A DNA stretch of 64,000 nucleotides, taken from Tenodera sinensis (lineage: Eukaryota > Arthropoda > Insecta > Mantodea > Mantidae). The stretch spans positions 150,381,025 through 150,445,024 of the forward strand of contig CM060962.1 in assembly GCA_030765045.1 (NCBI GenBank), in the 5' to 3' direction. Positions 1 to 10,836 of the stretch are shown piece by piece. The position numbers and the translations under genes are program-made. The stretch's first letter is position 1, and every line of letters starts with the position of its first letter. The notes under the pieces were generated by a model, which had not been told where the DNA came from, did no database searches, and saw only the letters and a list, made by a program, of their open reading frames with translations.

Positions 1-297
1 GAACTTGTTCGGCCGACTGAACGGTGGTACCAAAAAGTGAAGGAATTTGAAGTTATATTTGCGGGATTCCATGGCTTTAACGTTTCAAAATGTGCTGGAG
101 TGATGAAAGCACTTACTGGCATGATTTGCTCTAAATTTCCTGAATTGGATGAAAGAATTGTTTCCCTATACGTCACGACCCGCACTTTCATTAGGATACG
201 GCATTTAAATAACAAACTAAAAGCTGTAAGTATGACAAAAACGAACGCGAGGAAGTGTCAGCAGTGGGCGTCAGCTACTTCTTCTACAACAACATGA
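1..297 (+). CDS. Unrecognised C-terminal ORF fragment
   Basis: The frame is open from the first base of the window to a stop at 295-297, so this is the 3' end of a longer coding region. The visible part ends in a basic stretch with the motif TRTFIRIRHLN. I associate such motifs with the C-termini of uncharacterised transposon-associated proteins of arthropods, but I cannot name the family. A possible splice donor (GTAAGT) occurs at 226, so the last 24 codons may be intronic. It could be a relic of a mobile element or a host exon; the neighbourhood favours the former. Confidence 0.3.
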   Translation, partial: ELVRPTERWYQKVKEFEVIFAGFHGFNVSKCAGVMKALTGMICSKFPELDERIVSLYVTTRTFIRIRHLNNKLKAVSMTKTNARKCQQWASATSSTTT

Positions 298-659
298 GCA
301 AATGTGAGACTACTTTTAAGATCAAACAATAATTTGTTACTTCTTATTTTGATTGTAGTTTCGGTGGCGGTGGTAAAATTGGTTTGTAATTAGTAGAATG
401 GGTTGGTGAACGTTTCTAATGTGTTTTCAGTTAAGGTATCTTTTCTATCACACATCACTGTATTTTTCTACACTTTATTAATTATTGCTTAAGTGTTTAC
501 GCACTGGAACTGTCAGTCAATGCTTTAAATGGTATATGTCGAAACGGGTTTAAAGCGCTCACTTTCTATTGCCGTCTGAACTGCGCGCGCTCTGAGACCT
601 CCGTGTGACGTATCTTGCCGGCAACCAATGGCAGCAATTGTGCCGGAGTGGCCTACCTT
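298..659. other. Non-coding, no gene seen
   Basis: AT-rich sequence. A locally GC-rich patch at about 550-660 contains a CCAAT box and alternating GCGCGCGC. This could be a promoter-like or element-terminal region, but nothing in it is diagnostic. Confidence 0.3.
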
Positions 660-940
660 CTTTCTCTAGTTACCTTGAGCGTCTATATGTTCAAGGTGAT
701 AAGACGTGTTTTGGTAGCGTGTGAACATAGAACTTTCACCAAACTTTCTTCCAGCATAAATTCTACTAAATTAAAAAAAGGTGAAGGTTTTTGAGCATTT
801 AATGTGGTGCTGAGAGTGTAAAATATCGAAGTGTTAATAAATAAATAAATACATTGTGATAAAGAAACATTGATATATGCATTCCATCTGTTACCACGAC
901 CTTGTAGATAGAAAACGAGTCTCATAGCACTGTACATTTC
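660..940 (+). repeat. Dispersed repeat, copy 1 of 2
   Basis: This stretch aligns by eye with 42868-43141. Shared landmarks in order are GCGTCT, AAGACRTGTTTT, ACTTTCA, AATAAA-type A/T runs, CATTCCATCT, ACCACGACCT and TCTCATAGC. The two copies are clearly homologous but diverged. No coding potential or terminal repeats were recognised, and the class is unknown. Confidence 0.55.
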
Positions 941-1245
941 TGATAAAATCATACAAAAACCGCATCAGTGGATATCTATGGGGGAGGCCTGCTTTCAGCA
1001 GTACACGTTTTACAGCTGAAATGATGGTGTTTATGCAATATTTTTATGTTCAGGTTTGTCTAAATAAGTATCTTCTCCCACAAAAAAAGAGGCAAAAAAT
1101 GCTGAGCGAAGTTCGGTCGCCCAGGTACTAAATATAATATAAAAATTATTGATTAAAAAATAATATAAAACATTGATGAATTTTTCTAAAAAGTGTATAA
1201 TTTCAAATTATAATAAATCTGATATTTATCAATCTAGTTGTTTGG

Positions 1246-1530
1246 TTTGTGACGGTTTATATTGGTAAAACCAAATGTCATTTGGAAACCAGAATACACA
1301 AACATTTTAGAAATATCAAATATAAACAGATTGATTAATCAGCTGTGGCAGATCATTTTTGGTCATTTAATCATGAAATAAATCCAGAGATTAAATTATT
1401 AAAACAATTACATGGACCCATAGATTTGATGGTTTGGGAAAAGGTATTCATTTTGAAAAACTGCAGACTGTTTCTATTAACAAATCTGTTTTGTTTTCAG
1501 TGGTTGGCAACACACAGAAATATTCAGTGA
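1246..1530 (+). pseudogene. Penelope-like GIY-YIG endonuclease fragment
   Basis: In this frame the translation begins FVTVYIGKTKCHLETRI and continues HKHFR, then SAVADHFW, NHEINPEIKLL and VWEKVFI. The spacing of YIG, a conserved R six residues or so later, H-x-F, and SAVA-x-H fits the GIY-YIG nuclease at the C-terminus of Penelope-like retroelements. That domain nicks target DNA for insertion. One in-frame stop (TAA at 1336-1338) interrupts the domain, and there is no reverse transcriptase upstream. It is therefore a short dead fragment. Confidence 0.7.
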
Positions 1531-2311
1531 TTTAGCATTTGTTACAGTAGCAACCAGTATAAACAAAAGTGGCACCGATGATGCAATAGAACTATTGTGA
1601 ATCTATTTTTCGTTGAATTTCAAGAACCTGCAGCAAATATTAACATAAGTGAAGCTTATAGTGTCTCTAAGATATTTGTTAATTATTGTAGAATTCAAAA
1701 GATTTGTTTGCACATACAGAGTTTGTGCTGTCACACAAGCATTTAGTTATAGACTTGGCAGGACAATGTGATTGGCTAGCAAGTTTACATCACAACTGCC
1801 ACTAGTTAGGGAAACTTAATGCAGGGGAAAGGAAAAGAAAAAAATATTTATGTACCTGATATTCTGCTTCAGTCTTATTATAATCAATTTTGGGTATTTT
1901 AAATATGTCTTAGCAAAATACATTTTCAGGCCTGCTATTATAAAGGAGTTTTGAACTAAATTTAAGTTTTAATTTGTATTATAAACCTTAATTCTGAGTT
2001 GAACTTCAGTTTAACTTTACTGGACTTTGTCTTATGTTTAACTACAGTTTAATGTTACATGTTTTAAGATGGTGGTCCCAGCTGTTATGGATATCAGGGC
2101 GGTATTTGAGGAATTGCTAAATAATGAAGATATTCAGTTAGTTGAAAGACCTAAGGACCTAGATCTTTGTTAAATAGACCTTATCATCTTCAGATGTGGG
2201 TCATTCCAAGCCAAACCAACCAGTCACTCAACCTGACCATCTTGGATTTTAATGAAAATTTCAGGAATTGCTCTCTCTAAAGTTCTAAGCCAGAAAATAC
2301 TTCTAGAAAAA
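1531..2311. other. Non-coding, no gene seen
   Basis: AT-rich sequence without a convincing ORF. The phrase 'GGGTCATTCCA' near 2196 recurs in altered form near 61607 and may belong to an old repeat. Confidence 0.3.
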
Positions 2312-2785
2312 AAAATTGTTTTCTATTTACGAGTAATTAATTATTGAAATTTGGGAATAATGATAACTTTTTCTTTGGCACTGTTCCATCATATCTTTAA
2401 TAATTCCAGTTCTATTAAAATTACAGAAGTATTGCATGTCATTTTAAAGATAATTTCACAGAGTTTAATCTGATATGTTACTTGACTATCTTGGGGGGGG
2501 GGGGGGGGGGATGGAGTAGGAGGGGGGGGGGGGAATTTAAATTACAACTAAAAAAAATGTTAAAATTGTTTTCTAATTACGAGTAATTAATTATTGAAAT
2601 TTGGGAATAATGATAACTTTTTCTTTGGCACTGTTCCATCATATCTTTAATAATTCCAGTTCTATTAAAACTACAGAAGTATTGCATGTAATTTTAAAGA
2701 TAATTTCACAGACTTTAATCTGATATGTTACTTGACTATCTTTGGGGGGGGATTTAAATTATAACTCAAAAAAATGTTAAAATGT
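2312..2785 (+). repeat. Tandem duplication, two ~250-bp units, with poly(G)
   Basis: The segment 2312-2561 is repeated at 2562-2785 with only a few substitutions. Each unit begins AAAATTGTTTTCT and ends with a G run followed by an A/T-rich tail (GGGAATTTAAATT / GGGGATTTAAATT). The G run is 18 bp (2493-2510) plus 12 bp (2522-2533) in unit 1 but 8 bp in unit 2, so the homopolymer expanded or shrank after the duplication. Confidence 0.85.
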
Positions 2786-2893
2786 TAATTTTGCACAAAA
2801 CTAGGCACAATCCCAGGCAGTTTATTTTGTCTTCTTCACAATTTTTAACTAGTTACTTCATGCTTTTCAACTCTGGTACAGTTTTATAATCTT

Positions 2894-3097
2894 CGCAAAA
2901 GTTAAAGGTATATGGAGGTGGGCCATAGTGCAGACTCCAGCGAATTGTAAGCTTGCCCCTCCTACCAGCGCTGCCGAATGTGGTGAACGCATCTCACGCG
3001 TTCTTATGTACAGAACCTCTGTTGGTACACGCACTACGTTTGGCAACAGCGCTCTGCTTGAGCACTGGCCAGCGTTCACATGCCTTTAACTTTTGCG
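2894..3097. mobile_element. Short inverted-repeat element (MITE-like)
   Basis: The left end CGCAAAAGTTAAAGG is matched in inverted orientation by CCTTTAACTTTTGCG at the right end, with further partial matching inwards (TATATG / CATGTG). The enclosed 170 bp is GC-richer than its surroundings and has no coding logic. I could not see a clear target-site duplication, so the superfamily is open. Confidence 0.6.
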
Positions 3098-3531
3098 AGT
3101 GGTTTAGAAGTCTGTGCTTGTATAGACTTGTCTAATGCAGGTTGTAACATGTTTAATGATTCATTGCCACACATACCTCATTGTTGATGTTGAGTTAGTC
3201 TTCACAAATTTGTCATCAGTGACGGTGTGATGATCTTAAGTGCTGTGCTTTGTAGAAGTGTCCCTTTTGCAATGGTAAAAGTGAGAAGCTGTGTGTTCCA
3301 TGTATGTGTAATTATACCCATATATGTGTGTACTGTTAATTTACAAAATTAATAGTCGAGAACATTTTAATTATTTTGCTTAGTAATTTTTTGTTTGTTT
3401 AAATCACATTGCATTTTTCTAAGCTCAGATTAAACTTAAAAAGATGACTGAATGGAGTACTTCAACACATAAAATAGGGTATATTGCTGTAACCCACTAA
3501 AAAGTTGGGTCAAGATTATCACTGAACAAAT
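3098..3531. other. 5' flank of the broken transposon-like gene
   Basis: No independent feature is supported. The last ~90 bp contain an ATG at 3444 and short open pieces that may be the frameshifted N-terminus of the following pseudogene. Confidence 0.25.
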
Positions 3532-4627
3532 TTGCAAACTGTTAACGATGTCTTAAGACACATTACCAATGTACAAAACAGTGATAAGATATGTGATGGA
3601 TGCCGTAAAGCTGTATTTAAATTACCAGAAATTGTAACAGTTCACAACAAATTAAGTTCAGACAGTTCAGAATCTCAGGATATTTGTGAACATCCAACTA
3701 CCAATCCAGTTTTGACTCCTGAAAAACAAGAACTTGAAGCTATAAAGAGAAGCCTGAGTGCTATTGAAGAAACACCAATAAAAAAGAAACGTTTGACTGA
3801 AATGAAGTACGCTGAAGAGAAATTCCAAAAAGTGACACACATTCGAAAAAGAATTATGGGCTTACCAGGTACCTCATGTTCTAATGTCAGCCAAAATTAT
3901 GATAAGGAAATCATTACACAGTTAAAAGAAAAATTCAATACTACTGAAGACAAAAACCTTAAAATGCAAATCTTAACACTTCCAAAAAGTTGGACCTTAA
4001 AGCAAATAGAAACTGAATTTGGAGTGCCAAATTTTATTGCTAGAAAGGCAAAACAGCTTGAAACAGAAAAAGGTGTAATGTCGTCCCCAGATCCAAAATC
4101 CGGAAGAACATTGGACCCTGCAACAGAAGCCATGGTTAAACAGTTTTAAGAAAGTGACGAAGTGAGTCGCCAGATGTCAAGTAAAAAGAATTTTGTATCA
4201 ATAAAATTGAATGGGAAATGCAGACATGTTCAGAAATTTTTAATTTTAAGCATTTTAAGAGAAATTTATGTACTCTTCAAAGAATGTTATCCAGATCAAA
4301 ATGTTGGAGTCAGTCAATTTTGTGTGCTTCGATCTAAGCATTCTGTCCTTGCGCATCTAGTGGGACATATAATGTATGTGTGTACAGTTCACCAAAACAT
4401 CAAATTAATAATGGCTCAGTGTAAGGTACCTGAATTAACAAATGGCAAACCACCAATCAAAACTTAACTTAATTTGTGATAATCCAAGAGATAAGTGTTA
4501 CATCAAAGAATGTTAAGACTCCAAATAGTGATAATGTGAAAATAGTGATGATGTGAAATCTCATTTTGAAAACTCTTGACCTGAACAGTATTGAAAATCT
4601 GACCAGTAAGCAATGGATGTTAATTGA
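3532..4627 (+). pseudogene. Uncharacterised transposon-like protein, segment 1 of 4
   Basis: This is the N-terminal part of a protein whose remaining parts are at 6497-6616, 9775-10525 and 12538-12751. Landmarks are CDGCRKAV near the start, QIETEFGVPNFIARKAKQL, then SRQMSSKKNFVSIKLNGK and LTNGKPPIKT. From memory it matches a large family of uncharacterised proteins in arthropods and cnidarians, some named after the bracovirus ORF Cc8L18.2; I am unsure of that name. A nonsense codon at 4147-4149 splits an otherwise continuous frame. Between 4465 and 4627 there are further stops and frame changes, but KQWMLI is still legible. Segment 1 stops exactly at an inserted DNA transposon. Function is unknown; probably itself a mobile element gene. 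Confidence 0.75.
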
Positions 4628-5031
4628 GGAGCATTTTTTCAAAATTCGATAGATGCAAAATTTTACGAAATTGAGTTATATATAGTATCGGCATAATTTT
4701 CACCTTCTGCATAGTTCTGTGAAATCAGATTTTGCAAAATTCGATTCTTGTCCTGTGTAGAAGCTAGGGAATATCAGCAGTTTTTTCAAAACTCGATAGA
4801 TGCACTTGCTCAGTTAAAGCAAAGGTAGATAGATGCAATTTTATGATTTTATAATCCAAAGCGTAGCAAGCTCAATTCTATGAAACACATGTTGGCATTG
4901 ACTGCCATCTCATTGTTGCGATTCTTGGAATTCTCAATCATTTCTGCAAGCTTTGTACACTGCTGCTTCGTTGGCAATAACTGCAAACTCAGGTTGTGCG
5001 CTTAGATTTCACATTCATTTCTGCCAGCTTT

Positions 5032-5291
5032 TTGTTCTATTTATATACCGTCTTTAACTGCCGAGGTCATATTGGCGACCTTGCCTATTGGCAATGGTGT
5101 TACTCGTTTAACAGTGCGTTTTTTGTCTTTGGGGGTTTTTATACGTTGAATTCACACACACATTCACACTTTCATTCATACTTCCAGACTCAGGGAAGGA
5201 TGAAGAAAAATCTTGACTGGAGAAATGTTCCAAATTCCTACTCCCCTGCCGGGAATCAAACCTGGGACGTCTTGCACAGCAGGCAGGTGCT
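5032..5291 (-). repeat. tRNA-derived SINE, 5'-truncated copy
   Basis: On the minus strand it reads CACCTGCCTGCTGTGC, then a B-box-like AGGTTTGATTCC, and ends in TATAAATAGAACAAAAA. The same family occurs in full length at 53104-53369. Flanking TCTGCCAGCTTT (5020-5031) and TCTGCAAGCTTT (5292-5303) form a target-site duplication with one mismatch. The copy stops before the A box, so it is 5'-truncated and cannot drive its own pol III transcription. It sits inside the 4628-6488 transposon. Confidence 0.75.
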
Positions 5292-5335
5292 TCTGCAAGC
5301 TTTGTTATACTTACATGGCAATTTTTTTTTCTTAG

Positions 5336-5889
5336 TTGAGACACTGCACTGCATTATGCACAATGGACAGGAGCTCAGATTGTGAAACTGTACCAGTCAT
5401 AGAATGCGCTGGAGGTAGAAATTGCAAAAACGAGGAAAGGAAATCAAACTGCAAGCCAAGGAAAATTCATACTCCAGCAATTAAATGTTCACATGGTCTC
5501 GAGTGCACTCCACGAAATCCTAAAGCTAAAGCTTCCAAGGAAACACAGGGGTGTCAAAAGTTAGACTATCTCTCCTGGCTAGAAAATTTCACTTATCTGA
5601 GAATGCGCCAAAGGAAACCAGAGGATGTGACAGAACAGGAATATTACAGAAGGGCATTACTGCTGCTATAAAGCAAGACATTAAGAAGTACAGATGTAGA
5701 GAAAGCCACTATGGAAGAGCAAAATCAATTAGAGGATATTTACCTCCAGAACTTAATATCAGAAAAATGTGGACCAACTTTTGCAACGAAAGAAGATTAA
5801 GAAATCTACCAGTCTGCTCATTGTCAAAATATGAAGACAACTTCTTCAATCTTTTATTCCATACACCACACACTGACACATGGGACTGA
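5336..5889 (+). pseudogene. Relic of uncharacterised arthropod transposase-like protein
   Basis: In the frame ending at 5889 the translation contains RCRESHYGRAKSIRGYLPPE, then NIRKMW and FNLLFHTPHTDTW. From memory, the pattern C-R-[DE]-SHY-[SG]-R ... YLP ... L-[NS]-[IV]-KM ... F..P..D is typical of a widespread uncharacterised arthropod family with a presumed RNase H-fold nuclease downstream. The N-terminal portion (5336-5671) is in another frame and is less certain. A stop replaces the expected cysteine pair after the TPHTDTW motif, and the core is absent. The downstream module of the same family appears at 53390-53797. Confidence 0.55.
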
Positions 5890-6496
5890 TGAAGATTAAG
5901 ACAGAGTCAGATGTGGAAAAGGGAAATGAACTAAGAACCACGTACAGACTGCACAAGCACTAATAAAGGTGAAAGCTTACTTATATTGTTTGAAATTTCT
6001 TTGTGTGTATTCAACATGTTTATTATATAAATAAAACAAAATATATTGTTATTGTGAATGTAGCAGTACTTGGTTTCCAAGTTTATGCCTAATAAAATAA
6101 TCCTTATAAACATTAATATGCTGGTTGTATAGTACAGTATGTATTATAAAGAGGTGAAAATATATATAATTAATGCATAAATAAAAAGCAAGAAAAACAA
6201 TAAATGACAAAAATAACGAAATTTCATGTGTTAATTTCTCGCTGATGCAGAAAAGTTAATCAGCATCTATCGGCTTTTGAAAAAACTCCGCATTTTCAAA
6301 CCCCAAATTTGCACCTGTTAAACTATGTTATTTGCTTCTTTTCACATTCAATGGGACAGTATCAGGAAGGAGAATTGAATGATTAACATATTTGCTGTGC
6401 TAACCAATTAGTATTGCCAATAAATAGAAAAAACCATTTTTCTCAGAAACGCATTTTGTGCATCTATCGAGTTTTGAAAAAACGCTCCTCAATTGA

Positions 6497-6616
6497 TGAT
6501 AGATCTGTTCTAGAAACTATTACAAAACCAACTGAAGAATTTCTGGACTATTTGTTTGAAAGCCTACTTAAACTATTAAGACATTCATTTGTTGCTACTC
6601 AACAATCTGGTTATTT
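6497..6616 (+). pseudogene. Uncharacterised transposon-like protein, segment 2 of 4
   Basis: A 120-bp island between the 4628-6488 DNA transposon and the LINE at 6617. It reads DRSVLETITKPTEEFLDYLF and continues to QQSGYF. It continues segment 1 in frame once the DNA transposon is removed, and continues into segment 3 in frame once the LINE is removed. It ends in the 17-bp target duplication at 6600-6616. Confidence 0.75.
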
Positions 6617-9600
6617 CATTATAATGGTTCAGGTACAAATCCTGATCTTCTGATGGTGTCATCTGACATAATTGACAATACAAAAAGAGAAATAATAGAA
6701 GACCCAGGTTCAGGCCACAGAATCACCATAAACTCCATAAGAGGTATAATAAATAAAAGTAACAAACCATAAATTAAAACTTCTTGGAATTTTAAAAAAG
6801 CAGATTGGTCCAGTTTCCAAAATGAGATAGAAGGGAAGTGTAATATACTGTTAGAATCAGAGTTCAAGTCAACAGATGAAATGAATAAAAAAATTTGTGA
6901 AATATTATTGACAGCAGCCAAAACACATATCCCCAAAGGAAAGTTAAAGAAATATAGCTACTTTTGGTCTCCATCTTTATCTAAGTTAAAACACGAAAGA
7001 AATATAGTAAGAGTCAAAGCCGAAAGAACCAAGTGTCCAGAAGATATACAAAACTGGAGAAGAAAAGCAGCCATTTTTAAGAAAGAATTAATTACAGCAA
7101 AGAGGGCTAGTTTCACAAATTTTGTAGAACATGTGGACTATAGGAAAGATGGAAATAAAATATACAAATTCCTTAATAAAACAAAATTATCAAAAAATAC
7201 AACTGAACCATTAAAACATAATAACAAAAGCTTAACTACAGATAGGGAAATAGCAGAATCCCTTAACAAGTTTTATGCTCAGTCACAAAGAATACCTCAA
7301 GCATATAAAAAACAAGATAAAGCTATCCAAAAAACTATCAGAGAAACTAATAAGCCAAAAGATACACGAAATGATATTTTTATTCAGGATTTTAACAAAA
7401 CAGAACTGGATTTAGCAATAGAACAATTACAGAACAAAAAATCTCCAGGACCTGACAAGATCCACCCAGAGTTTATTAAACACCTTGGCAGGAAAGGAAA
7501 AGAAATCCTACTTAAACTGTATAACACGTGTTGGAGAATGACTGTACCTTCCGACTGGAAAAAAGCCATTATCATCCCGATTTTAAAGAAAAAAAAACCT
7601 CAAACAATATTAATAGTTTCAGACCAATATCTTTGACCAGTGTTATTGCAAAAGTGATGGAAAGAATGATGGCATCTAGACTTAACTGGTTCCTAGAATA
7701 TTACAACTTAATTAATAGTTCACAGACCGGCTTCAGACAGAGTCATAGTACAAGTGAAAATGTACTCCTACTAAGCCAAGACATCAAGGAAGCTTTCAAT
7801 AGAAAGGAAGATACCTTAGCAGTATTCATTGATTTTAAATCAGCATATGACTCAGTCTGGAGAAACAAATTAATTGAGAAGTTGCAATCAATAGGTGTGA
7901 AAAGTAACATGCTTAAATGGATAACTCAGTTTATTTCACAAAGATTTTGTGCCACAAAATATAATACATACATTTCCAAATATAAACAAACACACCGAGG
8001 ACTTCCACAAGGTGCTGTTCTGAGCACAACACTCTTTAACATATATATAAATGACCTTCCATCAATAATAATAATAACTTTAGAAACCAAAATTGCTTTA
8101 TTTGCTGACAATGTAGTCATTTGGACTCCAGGCTCTCCAAAAAAACCTGAATTAATTAAAGACAGAATAGAAATAGCCCTAAACAAAGTACATGAATGGA
8201 GCTCCAAAAACCTCATGACCATCAATGTGGAAAAAACAAATTATGAATTATTTACACTAAAATACAAACCAGTTAATATTAACATAGATTATAATGGTAA
8301 ACCACTCAAAGGAGTTGATGATGCCAAATACTTAGGCATCGCTTTCGACAGAAAGCTAAGTTGGAAAAAACATATAACAAATATCTCAGAAAAGGTTGAA
8401 AAGAAACTGCAAATCCTGAAAAGGTTAGCTGGTGCTAAATGGGGCTGCTCAAGGAGAGTCCTTAACACAACATACAAAATGTATGTTAAACCAAACCTCT
8501 TGTACTGTTCTGAAGCTTTAATAACAGCAGCAAATGCTAACATCAATAAACTTGAACAAATACAAAATCAGGCTCTTCGCCTAATCACTGGAGCAGTTAA
8601 ATCCACACCTATTGATGCCATGCTTGCCTTAACACGGACCCCATCAATAACAACAAAAATAGAAGAACAAGCATTGCTCCAACATTAGAAAATGTTACGA
8701 CTGCCAAGCTCTAAATGGACAGAAGAGAACCTGCCCCCTTCAATCCTTAAAACTCATAGTAGTTTCCTAGAAAAGGTAACACAGATTAAATCCAAATTGA
8801 ACATTCCTAACACCAGAGAAAATCTACTTATAAGAGAAAATCCATTGGAATTATTGCAACCTACCTTCAGTTTGGAATTAATAGAGGAAATAAGTAAATC
8901 AGACACACCAAAAGAAATACAAAAACTTCTAGCTCTGGAAACAATCAATACTAGATATCCCACAGAAGAATGGCTGCACATATATACTGATGGATCCTCC
9001 AAGGAAAACCTTACTGGAGCTGGAGTTACATGTTCACATTTTTCCTTTTATCATTCTGTTGGCAGAGACAGAACAAATTATGATGGAGAAATAGAGGCTA
9101 TACACATTGCTCTCCAACAATTATTAAATCTTCCCTTAAATAAATTTAACAAGGCAGTAATTCTTTCAGATTCTAAAGCTGCAATTCAGGGAATATGTTC
9201 AAATACTACAAAGAAGTCAACAAAAATTAGAGAATGCTACAAAATGTTAACACAACTCCAAAAAGTTAATAAGACTGTTCATCTCCAATGGATTCCAGCA
9301 CACTGTGGACTCATGGGGAATGAAGCTGCAGACTCACTTGCAAAGAAAGGCACAACAATAAAACAAAAGTCTAAATTCAATTTCTCATATTCCTTAATAA
9401 AACGCTTGATCATTAAAAAATTTTCTCATTCATACCTACAAGAAATAGAAACAAATGCCAAAGATAAAAAATGGATTACACTACTTTCCAACCCAGATAT
9501 AATCCCCCAGAGACCAAGGAAAACAGCGGTTGCAGCCTTCCGACTATTGACAAATCACGACTGCTTAGCAAGTCATCTCTACAGAATAGGTATCTCAGCT

Positions 9601-9750
9601 TCACCAATATGTGTCCTGTGTAACGATCCAGCAGAAATGAATGAAGACCACTTGAAGACCTGTGAAGCATTAAGATCAGAAGAAACTACAGTTCAAAAGT
9701 ATTGGAAAGCACAAATGCTAATGGCTTCATTGCCAGATGCAAGGCACTAG
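6617..9750 (+). pseudogene. LINE ORF2: endonuclease end, reverse transcriptase, RNase H
   Basis: The order is the end of an APE-type endonuclease (6617-6770), reverse transcriptase (about 7380-8400), RNase H (about 8970-9360) and a C-terminal zinc knuckle, C-x2-C-x8-H-x4-C around 9610-9660. RT motifs include NKKSPGPDKIHPEF, RPISLTSVIAKVMERM, HRGLPQGAVLSTTLFNIYIN and ALFADNVVIW. The usual FADD is FADN here, losing a catalytic aspartate. RNase H residues are visible as YTDGS, DGEIEA, LSDSKAA and HCGLMGNEAAD. Lesions: a stop near 6770, a frameshift in an A run at about 7590, and TAG at 8686-8688. RNase H with a C-terminal knuckle suggests the I/Jockey group, clade uncertain. Confidence 0.9.
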
Positions 9751-9757
9751 AAAACAA
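6617..9757 (+). mobile_element. 5'-truncated LINE (RNase H-bearing)
   Basis: This is flanked by a perfect 17-bp target-site duplication, CAACAATCTGGTTATTT, at 6600-6616 and 9758-9774. The copy starts inside the endonuclease domain (NPDLLMVSSDI, DPGSGHR), so about the first half of the nuclease and any ORF1 are missing. The stop codon at 9748-9750 is followed by only AAAACAA before the TSD, so there is essentially no 3' UTR or poly(A) tail. The same family is present at 20.5-36 kb. Confidence 0.92.
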
Positions 9758-9774
9758 CAACAATCTGGTTATTT

Positions 9775-10525
9775 AAGACACCTTAAAGAAACTCTATGCC
9801 AAGGTGAATGCATTGTAGTCTGTGATTTTGCAGAAAATTACACATTTGTGCTACAAGATGCTGTTCAGGGATTCCACTGGAACAATGCACAAGCAACAAT
9901 ACAACCCTTTGTTATTTATTACATGGACGAGGAAAATAAAAAGCTGGAGCACTTAAGCTTGTTTGTTATATCGGACTGTATGGCTCATGATACAGTTGCT
10001 GTCCATCTGTTCCAATGCCTTAGCATTCACTTCTGAAACCAGAAACTGCCTCAAACACTTAAAAAGCTATATTAATTTTCAGATGGAGCAGCATCCCAGT
10101 ACAAGAACCGGTACAACTTTCTTAATCTGTGTAATCATGAAAATGATTTCGTCATCAAGGCTGAGCGGAATTTTTTTGCTTCTTCTCACGGAAAAAATGC
10201 ATGTGATGGTGTCAAAGGGACAATAAAATGTTTAGCAGCACTGGCAAGCCTTCATATGACCTACAATGATCAAATCAGGTCACCTTGTCAGTTATATGAT
10301 TGGGACAAAAAGAGTATCAATAACATTGATCTTTTGTATTCCTGTGAGGACTACGAAACAGAAAAAAACATGCTGAGGACCAGATTCACGTCAGCAAAAA
10401 CCATTACGGCAACACAACAATTCCACAGTTATAGTTCTATGAGTGAAACTAGAGTTTTAGTGAAAAGATATTCATTTTCAACAGAATCAAAAGTAGAGAT
10501 AGCATCTGGCGATGACAATGATAAC
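9775..10525 (+). pseudogene. Uncharacterised transposon-like protein, segment 3 of 4
   Basis: This resumes the interrupted gene directly after the LINE duplication, in the same frame. Landmarks are CIVVCDFAENYTFVLQD, FHWNNAQATIQPFV, FVISDCMAHDTVAVH, FSDGAASQYKNRYNFLN and HGKNACDGVKGTIK. Repeated acidic-residue motifs (CDFAEN, SDC, SDGA) resemble the strands of an RNase H-fold nuclease, but that is inference. Two nonsense codons, TGA at 10034-10036 and TAA at 10073-10075, are the only breaks here. It ends at the hAT insertion. Confidence 0.75.
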
Positions 10526-10836
10526 TAGGGCTCGGAAGTTCATGCCCTAAAAAACACTGAAATATGCATGCAAATATGCACTATTTAACTAAAACAATTA
10601 ATGTCCCTTTGCAGTAGACAAGACGAGTTAGTATAAATAATAAATAAAGTTATCTTATTCCTTAGAGGTTGAAGCAGGAGTAGTCCCGCTGTTAGTATTA
10701 ACTACTAAATTGCAGTTCACAACCAACACTTTGCACAAATTTTCAACTGTAAAACATCTGTTGTCTGTTGTCTCACAAAACAGTTTTGTAACGTGAAAAA
10801 CTTCTCTCCATGACACAAGATTTTACCGGGGCATAT

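Larger units (their letters stand above)
4628..6488. mobile_element. DNA transposon with 8-bp TSD, GGAGC ends
   Basis: The left end GGAGCATTTTTTCAAAATTC is mirrored by the right end (reverse complement GGAGCGTTTTTTCAAAACTC). It is flanked by TTAATTGA (4620-4627) and TCAATTGA (6489-6496), an 8-bp duplication with one mismatch. Removing the element and one TSD copy restores the host frame as KQWMLIDDRSVLETI. The motif TTTTTTCAAAACTCGATAGATGC recurs inside each end, at about 4778 (+) and 6263-6290 (-), suggesting internal transposase binding sites. An 8-bp TSD fits hAT, P or Merlin; the ends do not decide it. It carries a SINE and a transposase relic. Confidence 0.8.

Noticed and set aside
5108..5344. 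78-codon minus-strand ORF
   Set aside because: Falls within and just beyond the SINE at 5032-5291.
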